From the NCBI GenBank assembly GCA_019639215.1, contig JAHBSH010000006.1, positions 1 through 56,153 on the forward strand: DNA of 56,153 bases. Reading direction: 5' to 3'. This stretch comes from Acidobacteriota bacterium. Lineage in GTDB: Bacteria; Acidobacteriota; Blastocatellia; Pyrinomonadales; Pyrinomonadaceae. Positions 18,971-28,700 of this stretch are shown one piece after another; position 1 is the first letter of the stretch, and every line of letters begins with the position of its first letter. A program made the translations under genes and the position numbers. Below the pieces are notes generated by a model, which ran no database searches, was not told where the DNA came from, and worked only from the letters and a program-made list of their open reading frames with translations.

Positions 18971-20119
18971 ATGGTTTTTATGATACATCCGCGCAGATTT
19001 TCGATCTTTCTTACCCTTACTTTGACCTTTATGGCGATGGGCTGCGGCACCGCAGAAAGCGTTGCCATTGAACCGGCATCGTTCACAGAAGTTTCGGTGA
19101 CGCCGACGCCATTGCCCGAAAAAGATCCGAATCTGATAAGCATTGCGGCAGTCGGTGACGTCATGCTCGGTTCCCCGTTTCCCAACGATACGCGAATGCC
19201 GCCAAATGACGGAGCCGATATTCTAGCGGCGGTCGCGCCGATACTCTCAGCCGCTGACATCGCTTTCGGAAATCTGGAAGGGCCGATGGTTGACGGCGGA
19301 GAATCTACGAAATGTCGCCCTCCAAAGCCAGGACAGCCTGTCAGATGCTTTGCGTTCAGAATGCCGACCCGTTATGGAAAGTATCTGAAAGAGGCCGGAT
19401 TTGATGTGCTTTCGCTGGCAAATAATCATGCCCTGGATTTTGGCACCGCCGGTTCCGCAAGCACCCGCCGCACGCTGGACGAACTTGGCATCAAACATGC
19501 GGGAAGCGATAAATTGCAATATTCAACCGCCTTTCTTGAAGTGAAGGGAAAGAAAGTCGCGTTCATCGGTTTTGCACACAATGCTGTTGTACCGAACGTC
19601 AATGATCTGGTCACTGCAAAACGGCTGGTTGCGGAAGCGGACAAGAAAGCAGATATTGTCGTCGTTTCTTTTCACGGCGGAGCTGAAGGCACCGGAAATC
19701 AGAACGTCCCGCAAAAGACAGAGATGTATTTTGGTGAGAAACGCGGAAATCTGCCTCTGTTCTCAAGAACTGTGATCGATGCCGGTGCAGATCTCGTGAT
19801 CGGACACGGGCCTCACGTGCTTCGCGGGATCGAAATTTATAAAGGACGCCTTATCGCATATTCTCTTGGTAATTTTGCGACTTACGGATGGTTCCGGCTT
19901 GAAGCAGAAACAGCGTTGACAGCGATCCTCGAAGTAGAACTGGATGGCGAAGGCAAGTTCGTTGGCGGAAGGATCCACTCAGGCAAGCAGGAAGGAAGAG
20001 GCATTCCCGTTCTTGACCGTTCAGGCGAAGCTATCAGGAAAATTAGAACCCTTTCAAACACTGACTTTCCTTCTACAGCACCTGCAATAAGCGATGACGG
20101 ACAGATAACAGTTAAATAG
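18971..20119 (+). CDS. CapA family lipoprotein (PgsA/CapA metallophosphatase-like)
   Basis: A 382-residue protein with a lipoprotein signal: a hydrophobic stretch FLTLTLTFMAMGC with the lipobox cysteine near residue 25, then a short Thr/Pro-rich linker. The CapA domain follows, with GDVMLGSP (Asp metal ligand), NLEGPMVD, LANNHALDFG, VSFHGGAEG and IGHGPHVLRGIE, ending in YSLGNFATYG. This is the calcineurin-like fold named for poly-gamma-glutamate capsule synthesis; most members act in other, poorly known cell-surface processes. No capB or capC neighbours are present, so a capsule role is not supported. ATG 18980 is a possible alternative start. Confidence 0.88.
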   Translation: MVFMIHPRRFSIFLTLTLTFMAMGCGTAESVAIEPASFTEVSVTPTPLPEKDPNLISIAAVGDVMLGSPFPNDTRMPPNDGADILAAVAPILSAADIAFGNLEGPMVDGGESTKCRPPKPGQPVRCFAFRMPTRYGKYLKEAGFDVLSLANNHALDFGTAGSASTRRTLDELGIKHAGSDKLQYSTAFLEVKGKKVAFIGFAHNAVVPNVNDLVTAKRLVAEADKKADIVVVSFHGGAEGTGNQNVPQKTEMYFGEKRGNLPLFSRTVIDAGADLVIGHGPHVLRGIEIYKGRLIAYSLGNFATYGWFRLEAETALTAILEVELDGEGKFVGGRIHSGKQEGRGIPVLDRSGEAIRKIRTLSNTDFPSTAPAISDDGQITVK

Positions 20120-20126
20120 GCGGGAA

Positions 20127-20861
20127 TTATTTTGCCTTTTTCTCGATCTGTTTGATTATCTTGATAGCCCGGTTTCGAGCCATCAGAGGCAGCCTTTCGT
20201 CGTTGCTCAATTCGTTGAGAAACGGAATAAGGCCTTGCGTATCGGCAACCTGATCTCGGCTCACCATTTGATCTAGCCTTTCCATTAACTTAGGCGATTC
20301 CAGAGGCAGATTTTCGCGTGAAAGATTGATGTCAAACTTCCAAATATAGAGGTTTGAGATCCTGCGGTATTCTTCGACAAGTTGTCTGGCCAGTTTGTTC
20401 GTTGTCCAATTATACTTCGCCGTGCGTTTACGACCGCCCTGTTCTAATGTGATCGAGGATGTGCCAAGATGCGAATAGTCCTTTTCGTACTGATAGTCCT
20501 CAACCGAATTTAGAAAGTCCATGTCGCGAAGCACTGTTCTCACCCTTTCCAGCGTTGCGTCGCCTAGGCTGATAGGGTCTTCCAAAGGCTCATCGTCACC
20601 CTTAAAAAAAGTTATAGTTCCTTTTCCGCTGTCATTATGCTTTACGATAATGCGTGAGATCACAAAATCCGGTTGGCTGAATTCATATTGATATACCGCA
20701 TCGTTGCCGGCTGGTGCCCGCTCAGGTTCGGCCGTCGCAGAAGTTGTGCCGTTCTTTTGAGGTTCGGTGTCCCGTGCGTTCTTTTTGGTTTGGGCAGTGA
20801 CAACGACGGAAAAAGCCGTCACCGAAAGCAGGAAAATTATCAGAAAATTTACAGATCTCAT
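20127..20861 (-). CDS. Secreted hypothetical protein
   Basis: A 244-residue protein with a signal peptide (MRSVNFLIIFLLSVTAFSVV, cleavage likely after TAQ). A polar Lys/Thr/Ala linker follows, then a mixed alpha/beta domain (YQYEFSQPDFVISRIIVKHN, GKGTITFFKGDDEPLEDPIS) that I do not recognise. The C-terminus is helical (ERLDQMVSRDQVADTQGLIP, then a Lys/Ile-rich helix). I chose ATG 20861; an in-frame TTG at 20891 would add ten residues ahead of the signal. It lies downstream of smc on the same strand across 92 nt, so read-through is possible, and converges with the CapA gene. Confidence 0.65.
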   Translation of the reverse strand: MRSVNFLIIFLLSVTAFSVVVTAQTKKNARDTEPQKNGTTSATAEPERAPAGNDAVYQYEFSQPDFVISRIIVKHNDSGKGTITFFKGDDEPLEDPISLGDATLERVRTVLRDMDFLNSVEDYQYEKDYSHLGTSSITLEQGGRKRTAKYNWTTNKLARQLVEEYRRISNLYIWKFDINLSRENLPLESPKLMERLDQMVSRDQVADTQGLIPFLNELSNDERLPLMARNRAIKIIKQIEKKAK

Positions 20862-20953
20862 CTTTAGGATATAAAACCGCACGCGCAGCAAATCGTTAAT
20901 TGTATAACAAAATACCGTGATTTGATGAGAAAAGGGCGTAAAAAGTTCGGTAC

Positions 20954-23900
20954 TTATTCAAATTTGACCGAAACCACTCTAGAAACACCGGCTTCTTGCA
21001 TGGTCACACCGTAAAGCGCCCGAGCCGCCTCCATTGTGCGTTTGTTGTGGGTAATAACGATGAATTGGGTCTTTTCAGCCATCGTCGCTATCTGATCGAC
21101 AAAGCGCCCAACGTTCGCTTCATCGAGCGGGGCATCTACCTCGTCAAGCAGGCAGAAAGGCGACGGCCGATATTTGAATATGGCAAGGACAAGAGCGATG
21201 GCGGTCATCGCCTTTTCTCCGCCGGAAAGGAGAAGGATGTTTTGAAGCCGTTTGCCGGGCGGTTGTGCGACGACCTCGATACCCGCCTCGAGAATGTCCT
21301 CAGATTCCAGCAAGGTCATCTCGCCGCGTCCGCCGCCAAAAAGCTCCTGAAAGAAATTGCTGAAATTTGCATTTATCGCTTCGAAAGCGTTTCGGAACCG
21401 CTCGCGCGAACGCTCTTTTATTTCACGAAGGGCTTCTTCTGCCGAAGCAATGCTTTCTATGATGTCCTGCCGTTGTGATGTAAGGAAAAGCAATCTTTCC
21501 TCGGCTTCTGCCAGCTCTTCCACCGCGAGCATATTTATCGCACCAAAACCATCAAGCCGTTCACGGAGCGATTCTACCTTTTCCCTGGATTCATCAAGTT
21601 GAAAATCATCTGGAAGGTCTTCATCTTTCATCAGCTCGCTCAGGCTCGTGTTCAATTCCTGAGCGCAGTTTTCGTGAATATTTCGAAGATGTGTCGTCGC
21701 CTCGGCCTGTCTTACCTCAAAAGCAGCCCGCTCGTTCATCGCTTCAGCAGCCAGACGGTTAAGATTGCCCAATTCGCCGCTGGCAGCATCTGCGGCCTCG
21801 CGCTGGGTCTTTACGATCCCGATAGCCGTTTCAACCTCGGCCTTTTCACGGTCCAGATCTGCCCCGGCACCCGATATGCGTTCAGAGATCTCTGAAACCG
21901 ATCCGGTCAGTTCAACTATCTTTTGCTCGGTCGCGGCAAGCTCAGCCTTGAGAACGCCGATCCGCATATCGACCTCTTTTTGTTCCGCTTCAATGCGTTT
22001 TAGAGCCGAATGAACCGCCCGTCTGCGTTCGCTGGAGGTCGCAGCCATCGTCCGTTTTTCATTAAGTGCCGAATTTTCCATATCAACACGCTCACGTGCT
22101 GAGGACAATTCGCCGGCTATCCGGTCAAGTTCGGACTGGGAACCTTCGCTCTGTTCGGCGGCATTTCTGCGGCTTTCCCTAGCGTCTTCGATCTTTTTGC
22201 CTACTTCGGCGATCTCACCGCCAAGCTGTTCTATCTCTTCCGCAACGACCTTTCTGTGCCGCTCAGCGCGTTCTATGTCCTGCTTCAGATTCTTTTCCTG
22301 CAGGTCGAGCGAAAGCAGATGCCTTTCTACCTTGATGATAAGCGATTGAAGGTCAACAGCCTTTTCCTCTACCACAGACAGTGCTTCGCGTTCGGCAACA
22401 ACGTTCTTTTCAGCTGCGGCAACATCTTTTGCCAGCATTGCCTCTGCCTTTGACAGGCCTGAAAGCTCACGTTTGAACGCCAGCAGTGAATCGTCTTTTC
22501 CGCCATTGGTTTCGCGGCTGCTGATAAAGAGGCCGCCGCCAACCAGCATCTCGCCGTTCGCTCCTACCACGATAGAATTTGCCGCAGGGTCGGTCGACCC
22601 GTCTTTGAGTTCTTCAACAAGAACCGCTGCCATTTCACGCGGAAATGCCCTGCGCAGAACATCCGTAAGTTCAGCAGATGCTCCTAACGCTTCGCCGATG
22701 GTTGCGGGTAGCACGCCGTTATCGTGTCCGTTGGCCGCCTTTACATCAGGCGCTATCAGTACCGACACGCGCCCAATGCGGTTCTGTCGGAGCCATGACG
22801 AAACCTTGCGTGCATCCGCCAGGTCTTTGACCAGCACGGTTTGCAGATACTGTCCAAAAACGCTCTCAACGGCCTTTTCCGCACGTTCGCCGACAGAGAT
22901 AAAATCTGCCAGAACACCGGTCGGGCGAACACCGATAGCCGATTGCTCACCGAACAATCGCTGTATCTGCGGTGCGTAAACCGCGCGCTTTTCTTCCAGT
23001 TCTCTGAGAGTTTCCAGACGATTCAGCGTCCGCGAATGCTCATTTTGAGCCGCACGCAATGTTTCCTCTGCCGTTCGCAGCTTTTCTCTCGAATCAGCAA
23101 CTGATGCCACGATCTGCTGTTTCTCGGTATTGTATTCATCAAGCCTGTCTCGCTCGGCTTTTAGCTCGGCGGTGACCTTTTCAGCTTCGGAAACGTGTTC
23201 GGCATGTGTTTCTTCAGCACGCATCGACTCATTCTTCAAGCCGTTCGAGCGTTCGGTCATGCGTTCCAGATTAAAGGCAAGCTGGCGTGCGATCTCGTCA
23301 AATCTTTCGACAGCTGCACTATGCCGCATGAGTTCAGAACGGCGCTCGTCCATTTCTGATTCTATTCTGCGAACGTCATCAAGCTTTGCGTTGTAGTGCT
23401 TTTCTGCCTCGACCAAGATAAGCCGCGAAGCATCCGCTTCTGAACTTTCTTTCTGCTCTTCTTCCGAAAGCCTTTCGTGTTCTGAGGCTGCCAGACGTAA
23501 GCGATCTTCGGCAGCAGAAATATCACTAACCAGCCTCTCGCCGCGAGCATTCAGATCAATGATCTGCTGCGACTGGTAGCGATGTTCGCGTTCGGTGCGG
23601 TCACGCTCAAGTGCATTGTCAGCGTGTTTTTGCCGGACGGCAGACAATGCCTCTTCTGCCGAGCGTGCGTCGGCGGTCGCCGTACGAAAGAGATCTTCTT
23701 GCGCTGTAACCTTTTCGGCAAGATCGCCCTCAAGCTTTCTGGAGTTTTCCAGCTGTGTGCCCAGTTCTTCGATCAGGGACGAAAAATGTCTGCCTTCAGC
23801 CACAAACAGCTTTCGCAGAAGAAAGCGGAAATCCTCTTGCAAAGCAACGTATCTGCGGGTTTTGGCAGCCTGACGACGAAGCGAATTTGCCTGTTTGTCT

Positions 23901-24772
23901 ATCTCAGAGACGATGTCTGAAATACGGCCAAGATTTGTTTTTGCTGAGTCGAGACGAGATTCTGCCGCACGCTGTCGGGTGCGGAACTTTGATATTCCGG
24001 CGGCTTCTTCTATCAGATTTCGCCTATCCGCCGGTTTTGCGGAAAGTATCTGGCCAATGCGCCCCTGCTCGATGATCGCGTAATGAGCACCTGATAGGCC
24101 CGTTCCTGAGAACAGGTCTTGAATGTCGCGAAGGCGGCATGTCTTTCCGTTAAGCTGATATTCGCTCTCACCGGAAAGATACAGCCTTCTGGTAACCGAA
24201 ACTGCCTCGCCGGGAGCAAAATCAAGGGCAAACGAACGCGGACGCCAATGCCGTTTTGTTTTTATCGTTCTTTCGACGATCTGTGCGGAACCGACCTGTG
24301 CTGCCTGTGCTTTTTCTTCGACAACGGCCTCATCATCAATGATCGCTGTGTCATCGCCGACCGCCTGATCCGCAACCGCCTCGACAGTTTCCGCCGTGTT
24401 ATGTTCTGCTTCAAGAGCATCTACATCTACAGCTTTTTCATCGATCTCGCTCAGGGCCTCGTCGATGTCTTCAAGCTCGGTGTCATCTACGTCAAGAGTG
24501 TTCTCATCACGGACAAGATGCAGCACGACCTCTGCCATGCCCGAAGGTTTGCGGTTCTTTGCCCCCTGAAAGACAACGTCTTTCATCTCGGCTCCGCGAA
24601 GCGATTTTGCACGCTGTTCGCCGAGCACCCACGAAATGGCGTCAGAGACATTGGACTTGCCGCAGCCGTTGGGGCCGACGACCGCAGTGATGCCGCTGCC
24701 GGTAAAAACTATCTCAGTGTAGTCCGCAAATGATTTGAAGCCTGTGATCTCAAGGCGCTGGAGCTTAAACAT
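20954..24772 (-). CDS. smc: Chromosome segregation protein SMC with acidic head insertion
   Basis: A 1272-residue condensin ATPase. Walker A is VVGPNGCGKSNVSDAI (residues 31-46). The hinge (about 590-700) includes IGVRPTGVLADFI and LADARKVSSWLRQNRIGRVS. Long coiled coils span about 240-590 and 700-1080. The C-terminal head has the signature LLSGGEKAMTAIAL and Walker B FCLLDEVDAPLDEANV. The partner kleisin and ScpB are not in the window. It is longer than most bacterial SMCs because the N-terminal head carries an Asp/Glu-rich insertion at about residues 90-186, between the EVVLHLVRDE strand and VTRRLYLSGESEY, where other SMCs have only a dozen or so residues. All catalytic motifs are intact. 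Confidence 0.95.
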   Translation of the reverse strand: MFKLQRLEITGFKSFADYTEIVFTGSGITAVVGPNGCGKSNVSDAISWVLGEQRAKSLRGAEMKDVVFQGAKNRKPSGMAEVVLHLVRDENTLDVDDTELEDIDEALSEIDEKAVDVDALEAEHNTAETVEAVADQAVGDDTAIIDDEAVVEEKAQAAQVGSAQIVERTIKTKRHWRPRSFALDFAPGEAVSVTRRLYLSGESEYQLNGKTCRLRDIQDLFSGTGLSGAHYAIIEQGRIGQILSAKPADRRNLIEEAAGISKFRTRQRAAESRLDSAKTNLGRISDIVSEIDKQANSLRRQAAKTRRYVALQEDFRFLLRKLFVAEGRHFSSLIEELGTQLENSRKLEGDLAEKVTAQEDLFRTATADARSAEEALSAVRQKHADNALERDRTEREHRYQSQQIIDLNARGERLVSDISAAEDRLRLAASEHERLSEEEQKESSEADASRLILVEAEKHYNAKLDDVRRIESEMDERRSELMRHSAAVERFDEIARQLAFNLERMTERSNGLKNESMRAEETHAEHVSEAEKVTAELKAERDRLDEYNTEKQQIVASVADSREKLRTAEETLRAAQNEHSRTLNRLETLRELEEKRAVYAPQIQRLFGEQSAIGVRPTGVLADFISVGERAEKAVESVFGQYLQTVLVKDLADARKVSSWLRQNRIGRVSVLIAPDVKAANGHDNGVLPATIGEALGASAELTDVLRRAFPREMAAVLVEELKDGSTDPAANSIVVGANGEMLVGGGLFISSRETNGGKDDSLLAFKRELSGLSKAEAMLAKDVAAAEKNVVAEREALSVVEEKAVDLQSLIIKVERHLLSLDLQEKNLKQDIERAERHRKVVAEEIEQLGGEIAEVGKKIEDARESRRNAAEQSEGSQSELDRIAGELSSARERVDMENSALNEKRTMAATSSERRRAVHSALKRIEAEQKEVDMRIGVLKAELAATEQKIVELTGSVSEISERISGAGADLDREKAEVETAIGIVKTQREAADAASGELGNLNRLAAEAMNERAAFEVRQAEATTHLRNIHENCAQELNTSLSELMKDEDLPDDFQLDESREKVESLRERLDGFGAINMLAVEELAEAEERLLFLTSQRQDIIESIASAEEALREIKERSRERFRNAFEAINANFSNFFQELFGGGRGEMTLLESEDILEAGIEVVAQPPGKRLQNILLLSGGEKAMTAIALVLAIFKYRPSPFCLLDEVDAPLDEANVGRFVDQIATMAEKTQFIVITHNKRTMEAARALYGVTMQEAGVSRVVSVKFE

Positions 24773-24774
24773 TC

Positions 24775-24806
24775 TATAGTGCTATATCCTTTGGGGTAGC
24801 ACTATA
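24775..24806. promoter_or_regulatory. Dyad operator or leader hairpin at the smc promoter
   Basis: A perfect 10-bp inverted repeat (TATAGTGCTA / TAGCACTATA, 12-nt spacer) runs from 3 nt upstream of the smc start codon through the predicted -10. A direct repeat TTTGGGGTA occurs at 24790-24798 and 24808-24816. On the transcribed strand AAGGA lies in the loop. It may be a repressor site or a hairpin that holds the ribosome site. Confidence 0.5.
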
Positions 24807-24829
24807 TTTTGGGGTATTTGAGGTTTGAA
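24801..24829 (-). promoter_or_regulatory. Candidate smc promoter
   Basis: On the minus strand TTCAAA, a 17-bp spacer and TATAGT. The -10 is also the outer end of the 10-bp dyad. The leader would be only about 20-25 nt long. Confidence 0.4.
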
Positions 24830-24880
24830 GTCAACCGGAATTAGGAGGTCGGAACCGAGAAAAGAAAAAGCAGGTGCTGT

Positions 24881-25639
24881 CTAGATCATTTCGCCGCCGA
24901 TGTCGCGGAGGCCTTGTTTTTCGGCACGTTCATGGTCGAGTTCGGTAAGTATGTCAAGAAGGAAATTAGTGTTTGAAGTGATGCTGATGACGACCGGAAA
25001 CTCGGTGTCTGCGTTTGAAAACTCAAATGTGCCGCTATTTACCTCTATCAGTTCACGAAATGCCCCGACGCCATTATGGCCATTGCATTCTGCGTCGACA
25101 ATGCGGCCTTCGTTAAAAGCAACGCTGCCAAGCAAAGTATCTGATTTCAGCACCATCAAACCTGTCATTTTGCCGTTTTCGATCACCTGAACGGCGTCAA
25201 AAATGCTTACGAAACCAAGATTTCCGGCAAATGTGATGTCAGTTCTTACGGTCTGCGGCGAACGGTCGCGGGTCGCAGCCAGATCAGGCCGCCTTGCACG
25301 CCTGATCGCTTCAAGGCCCGGTGCGACCGATATCCGCGGATCAAGCAGTTTGGCTTCCTGCAAGCGGTCGTAAGCAGTGTCAAATTCTTCGCGCCCGATA
25401 TAAAGCGTCACCAGCGCGAGACACTGTTTCGCTGCTTCGTTCAGGTTCTTTTGTTTTACACAGATATCCCGCAATTTTTCGCGCAGAGGAATGGAACGCG
25501 GACTGCGTTCTATTGATTCGCGAAGGATCTGAAATGCCTTTTCGGGAGATGCGTATTTTACGAAAAGATCAGCGTCCAAAAGGACACTTTCGATCGAGAC
25601 TTCACTGACTGGTAAATTGGGTTCAAGAACGGCGTTCAT
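24881..25639 (-). CDS. DUF4388 domain protein with TPR-like N-terminus
   Basis: A 252-residue soluble protein. The N-terminal half is helical and repeat-like (KAFQILRESIERSPRSIPLR, LNEAAKQCLALVTLYIGREE), resembling tetratricopeptide units. The C-terminal part, from about residue 130, is a DUF4388 / PatA-type domain: LGFVSIFDAVQVIENGKMTG, VAFNEGRIVDAECNG, VNSGTFEFSN. DUF4388 proteins are common in Acidobacteriota, Myxococcota and cyanobacteria and are linked to motility or signalling complexes and small GTPases, with unknown biochemistry. It lies upstream of smc on the same strand but is separated by the smc dyad and promoter. Confidence 0.8.
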   Translation of the reverse strand: MNAVLEPNLPVSEVSIESVLLDADLFVKYASPEKAFQILRESIERSPRSIPLREKLRDICVKQKNLNEAAKQCLALVTLYIGREEFDTAYDRLQEAKLLDPRISVAPGLEAIRRARRPDLAATRDRSPQTVRTDITFAGNLGFVSIFDAVQVIENGKMTGLMVLKSDTLLGSVAFNEGRIVDAECNGHNGVGAFRELIEVNSGTFEFSNADTEFPVVISITSNTNFLLDILTELDHERAEKQGLRDIGGEMI

Positions 25640-25723
25640 AGCCTACATTGTATAAAAATGTTCAACAGTTACACTATACCAGTTTTTTCCTATATTTGTC
25701 ACCATTTTCGATATCCGATAATA

Positions 25724-25757
25724 AAAGGCTGCCCGATACGATGATCGGACAGCCTTT
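25724..25757 (-). terminator. Terminator of the TonB-dependent receptor gene
   Basis: A near-perfect 14-bp inverted repeat (AAAGGCTGCCCGAT / ATCGGACAGCCTTT, one mismatch, 6-nt loop) lies 24 nt beyond the receptor stop codon. On the minus strand it ends in CCTTTTATTAT. Confidence 0.75.
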
Positions 25758-25781
25758 AGATCAACCAAATAGTCTCGCTAT

Positions 25782-28700
25782 TTAGAAATCAAACCTGAAG
25801 CCAAGACGCATGTGGCGTTGGCGGTATGTCCTCGTCGGGACAAGGAATTCCGCCTGCGACTGAGGATCGCCAGCAGTCAATCCGGTGAAATCAATATATT
25901 CCGAACCAAAGCTGAAGACAGCAGCGTTCATAATGTTGTTGAATTCGACAAAAGGCCTTAATCTCATTCGTTCAGTAAAGCGGATCTCACGAGTGATGTT
26001 CACATCGAACGTGTAGAAACTGGGCGATGTGCCGGCATTACGTGGCAAATTACCGCTTCTTGCACCTATCGGCTGAAGCGAGAATTTAGATATCAGGTCA
26101 TGCGGTACCGGTGATCCCGGCTCACGCCAGACGATGTCTTTGATATCACCGCTGAAATTAACACGGTCTGTACCGAGGTCATCCAGGTTTCTATCACTGC
26201 CGCCTACACCAAGATTGAAGCGGCCTGAGCTTCCGTAGCGGAAAACAGGCGAGAGCCTAAGTTTGCCAAACCACCTCGGTGTTTCTATCACGCCTGTTAT
26301 AGCAAGGCGGTGACGCCTGTCCTGAAGGTTTCTGGTCCATTCACGGCCAAAATCTCCATTGACCTCGGCATTGGCGGTGTTGTTCAAACCATCATCTTTG
26401 GTGCTTGACAATGTATAAGCACCACGTATTGACATGCCAAAACCGTGGCCAAGCTGACGATAGCGGCGACGGAGCTGTAGGACAAGACCCTGATAGAACG
26501 CATTTCCATTTGAACCGATCCGTGAGGTTTCCTCAACACTTGAATCGGGTCTGAACTGTGCAACAGCAGCAAGGGCTATACCTATCGGAGCCCCGGTAGC
26601 ATTGTTATTCTGACCGGCAACAGATACCAGCGGCTGAGTAGTCGTGGAATTTGTGGTATTCAAATTAACATAACAAACAGCTGTGGTTGTGCCGCAGTTA
26701 CCGCCTGTAGGCGAATTTGCATGATGACCGGTTGTGTCATTTGTCGGCCCGAGGAAAAAGACATACTGCCTGGTCGGCGAAAGCTGGAACGGATTATTTA
26801 TCAGATACTCCGTCCAATCAGCGTAGTTTGTCCCAAGCATCTGATTTGCCATATCCAAGTTAGGAGCATTGGGATTGTAGTCCCGCCACAGATGCACCGT
26901 TTTATTCCAAGTATAATTGGCCTCGAAAACAAAACCTTTGACTATCTCACGTTCAAATCCGATGTTGAACTGATAGCTTTCCGGGATCTTCAGGTCGGCT
27001 TCGACCGAACGCAGCGGATTTCCCTGACTTGAAACATTGGTAACAAATCCTGTGTTTTGATCACAGGGAAATGTCGTAACAATAGAGGCACATGCCTGAG
27101 ATACCAATTGGCGAAGCTCTGAGATATCCCCATATGTCCCTGGAAATCTATCAGCAATAGCTGCAAGAATTGGTCCGCGTCTGGGGTCAGCCGCGCTGGT
27201 GCCTATGGTGTTTGAATCAAAACTGATCAGATCCTTGTTGGCGTTCTGGATCGAGTCAGCGACCGTCCGCAGCAATACGCGGTTATAGAATATACCTGCT
27301 CCGAAACGGATAACGCCTTTGCCGTCCTTGAACGGATCCATTGCAATACCAAGACGCGGCCCCCAGTTATTGTTGTCAGAAACCGCTGTTTCACGCTCGT
27401 ACCTGACTCCTAAACTTAATGTCGTATGCGAGAAAACATTGAACTGATCATTGATGAAACCTCCCCAATACGTATTGACCACATCGGAGGCGGTACCGAA
27501 GTTCTGCCGATAACGTGTAACAACATTTTGGCTATAATTGAACACACTATTGAAATTGAACGTTCCGGATGCATCCTGCAATCCGCGGGTCTTTGAGTCT
27601 ACCTTCTGATAATCGAAACCGCCCTTTATCGTGTGGCCGCTATTTGTGACATAGGTTAGTGAGTCTTGAATCTGCCATCGGGTTTCGGTCCTTGCATCTG
27701 CAAACGCCATTGAAGAACTGTTGGTTGAATTTCCTGCAACAAGCGACCTTACAGAGTTTGTGACCGGATCACGGTAACTTACGATAACGACGGGCTCATC
27801 AGGACCGGCTGTTTGATAGTTTGGCGCGTACCTAGACCATTGTCCGCGCAACTGATTTACAACATTTGCACCAAACACGTGATTGTTGGTGAAATTTATC
27901 GCATCTGTATTGATATTCTTTGCCTGAAAAGCCTCGTCGAGCCGCGTCTGGGTGGCTCCGTTCGTCCGCAGATTCTTTTTCCTACCAAACTGCCATCCTA
28001 CTGTCAGATCGTTGTTCTTGAAAAGCTTATGATCGACCCTGGCAATCACGATATGCGACAGATTGGGGGTTGGATAGGTTTTGGTATAGGGAACGACAAA
28101 ACCTGCAGTTGGATTAGGACCCGCACACACAGGATTATCCGAGGTTGGCGGGTTCGCATCGCAGGTCGGTGTATTCGATGTCGGCTCAGGCAGCTGAAAA
28201 CGCGAATTCTGAACAAGCGGGATGTACGCATCTATTAGCGTATTGTCATCATAATTATCGTATTCGTAGGTTGCAGAAAAAAACGTGCGGTTCATGCCGT
28301 TATAAAAAGGCAATTTGACCGGGCCGCTAAAACTGAAACCGGGATTGATGTCCGTCATCGCCGGACGAGCAATGTTCCGACTGTTGTTGTACCAACTGTT
28401 GGAGTTCATCCTCGCATCACGAAAGAACATAAAAGCACGTCCGCGAAAACGATTATTACCGGCTCGCGTTCTGATGTTGACACGGCCGCCGGATGCACGT
28501 CCATACTCAGCTGAGAACTGGTTGGTAATAACCTGAACTTCCTCGATAGATTCCAGGGAAGGCTGAAAGCGATCCCTAGATGAACGGTCATCGTTGTTAT
28601 CAAGGCCATCAATGGTAATGTTGTTCGAATAGGCAGTGCCGCCGGACAATGAAAAATTTCCCTGCTCCAAAGGCGCACTGCTCGGACTCTGCAAACGATC

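Noticed and set aside
22473..24733. Several long plus-strand open frames opposite smc (for example 22473-22979 and 24119-24733)
   Set aside because: Antisense shadows of a high-confidence gene, caused by its codon bias.
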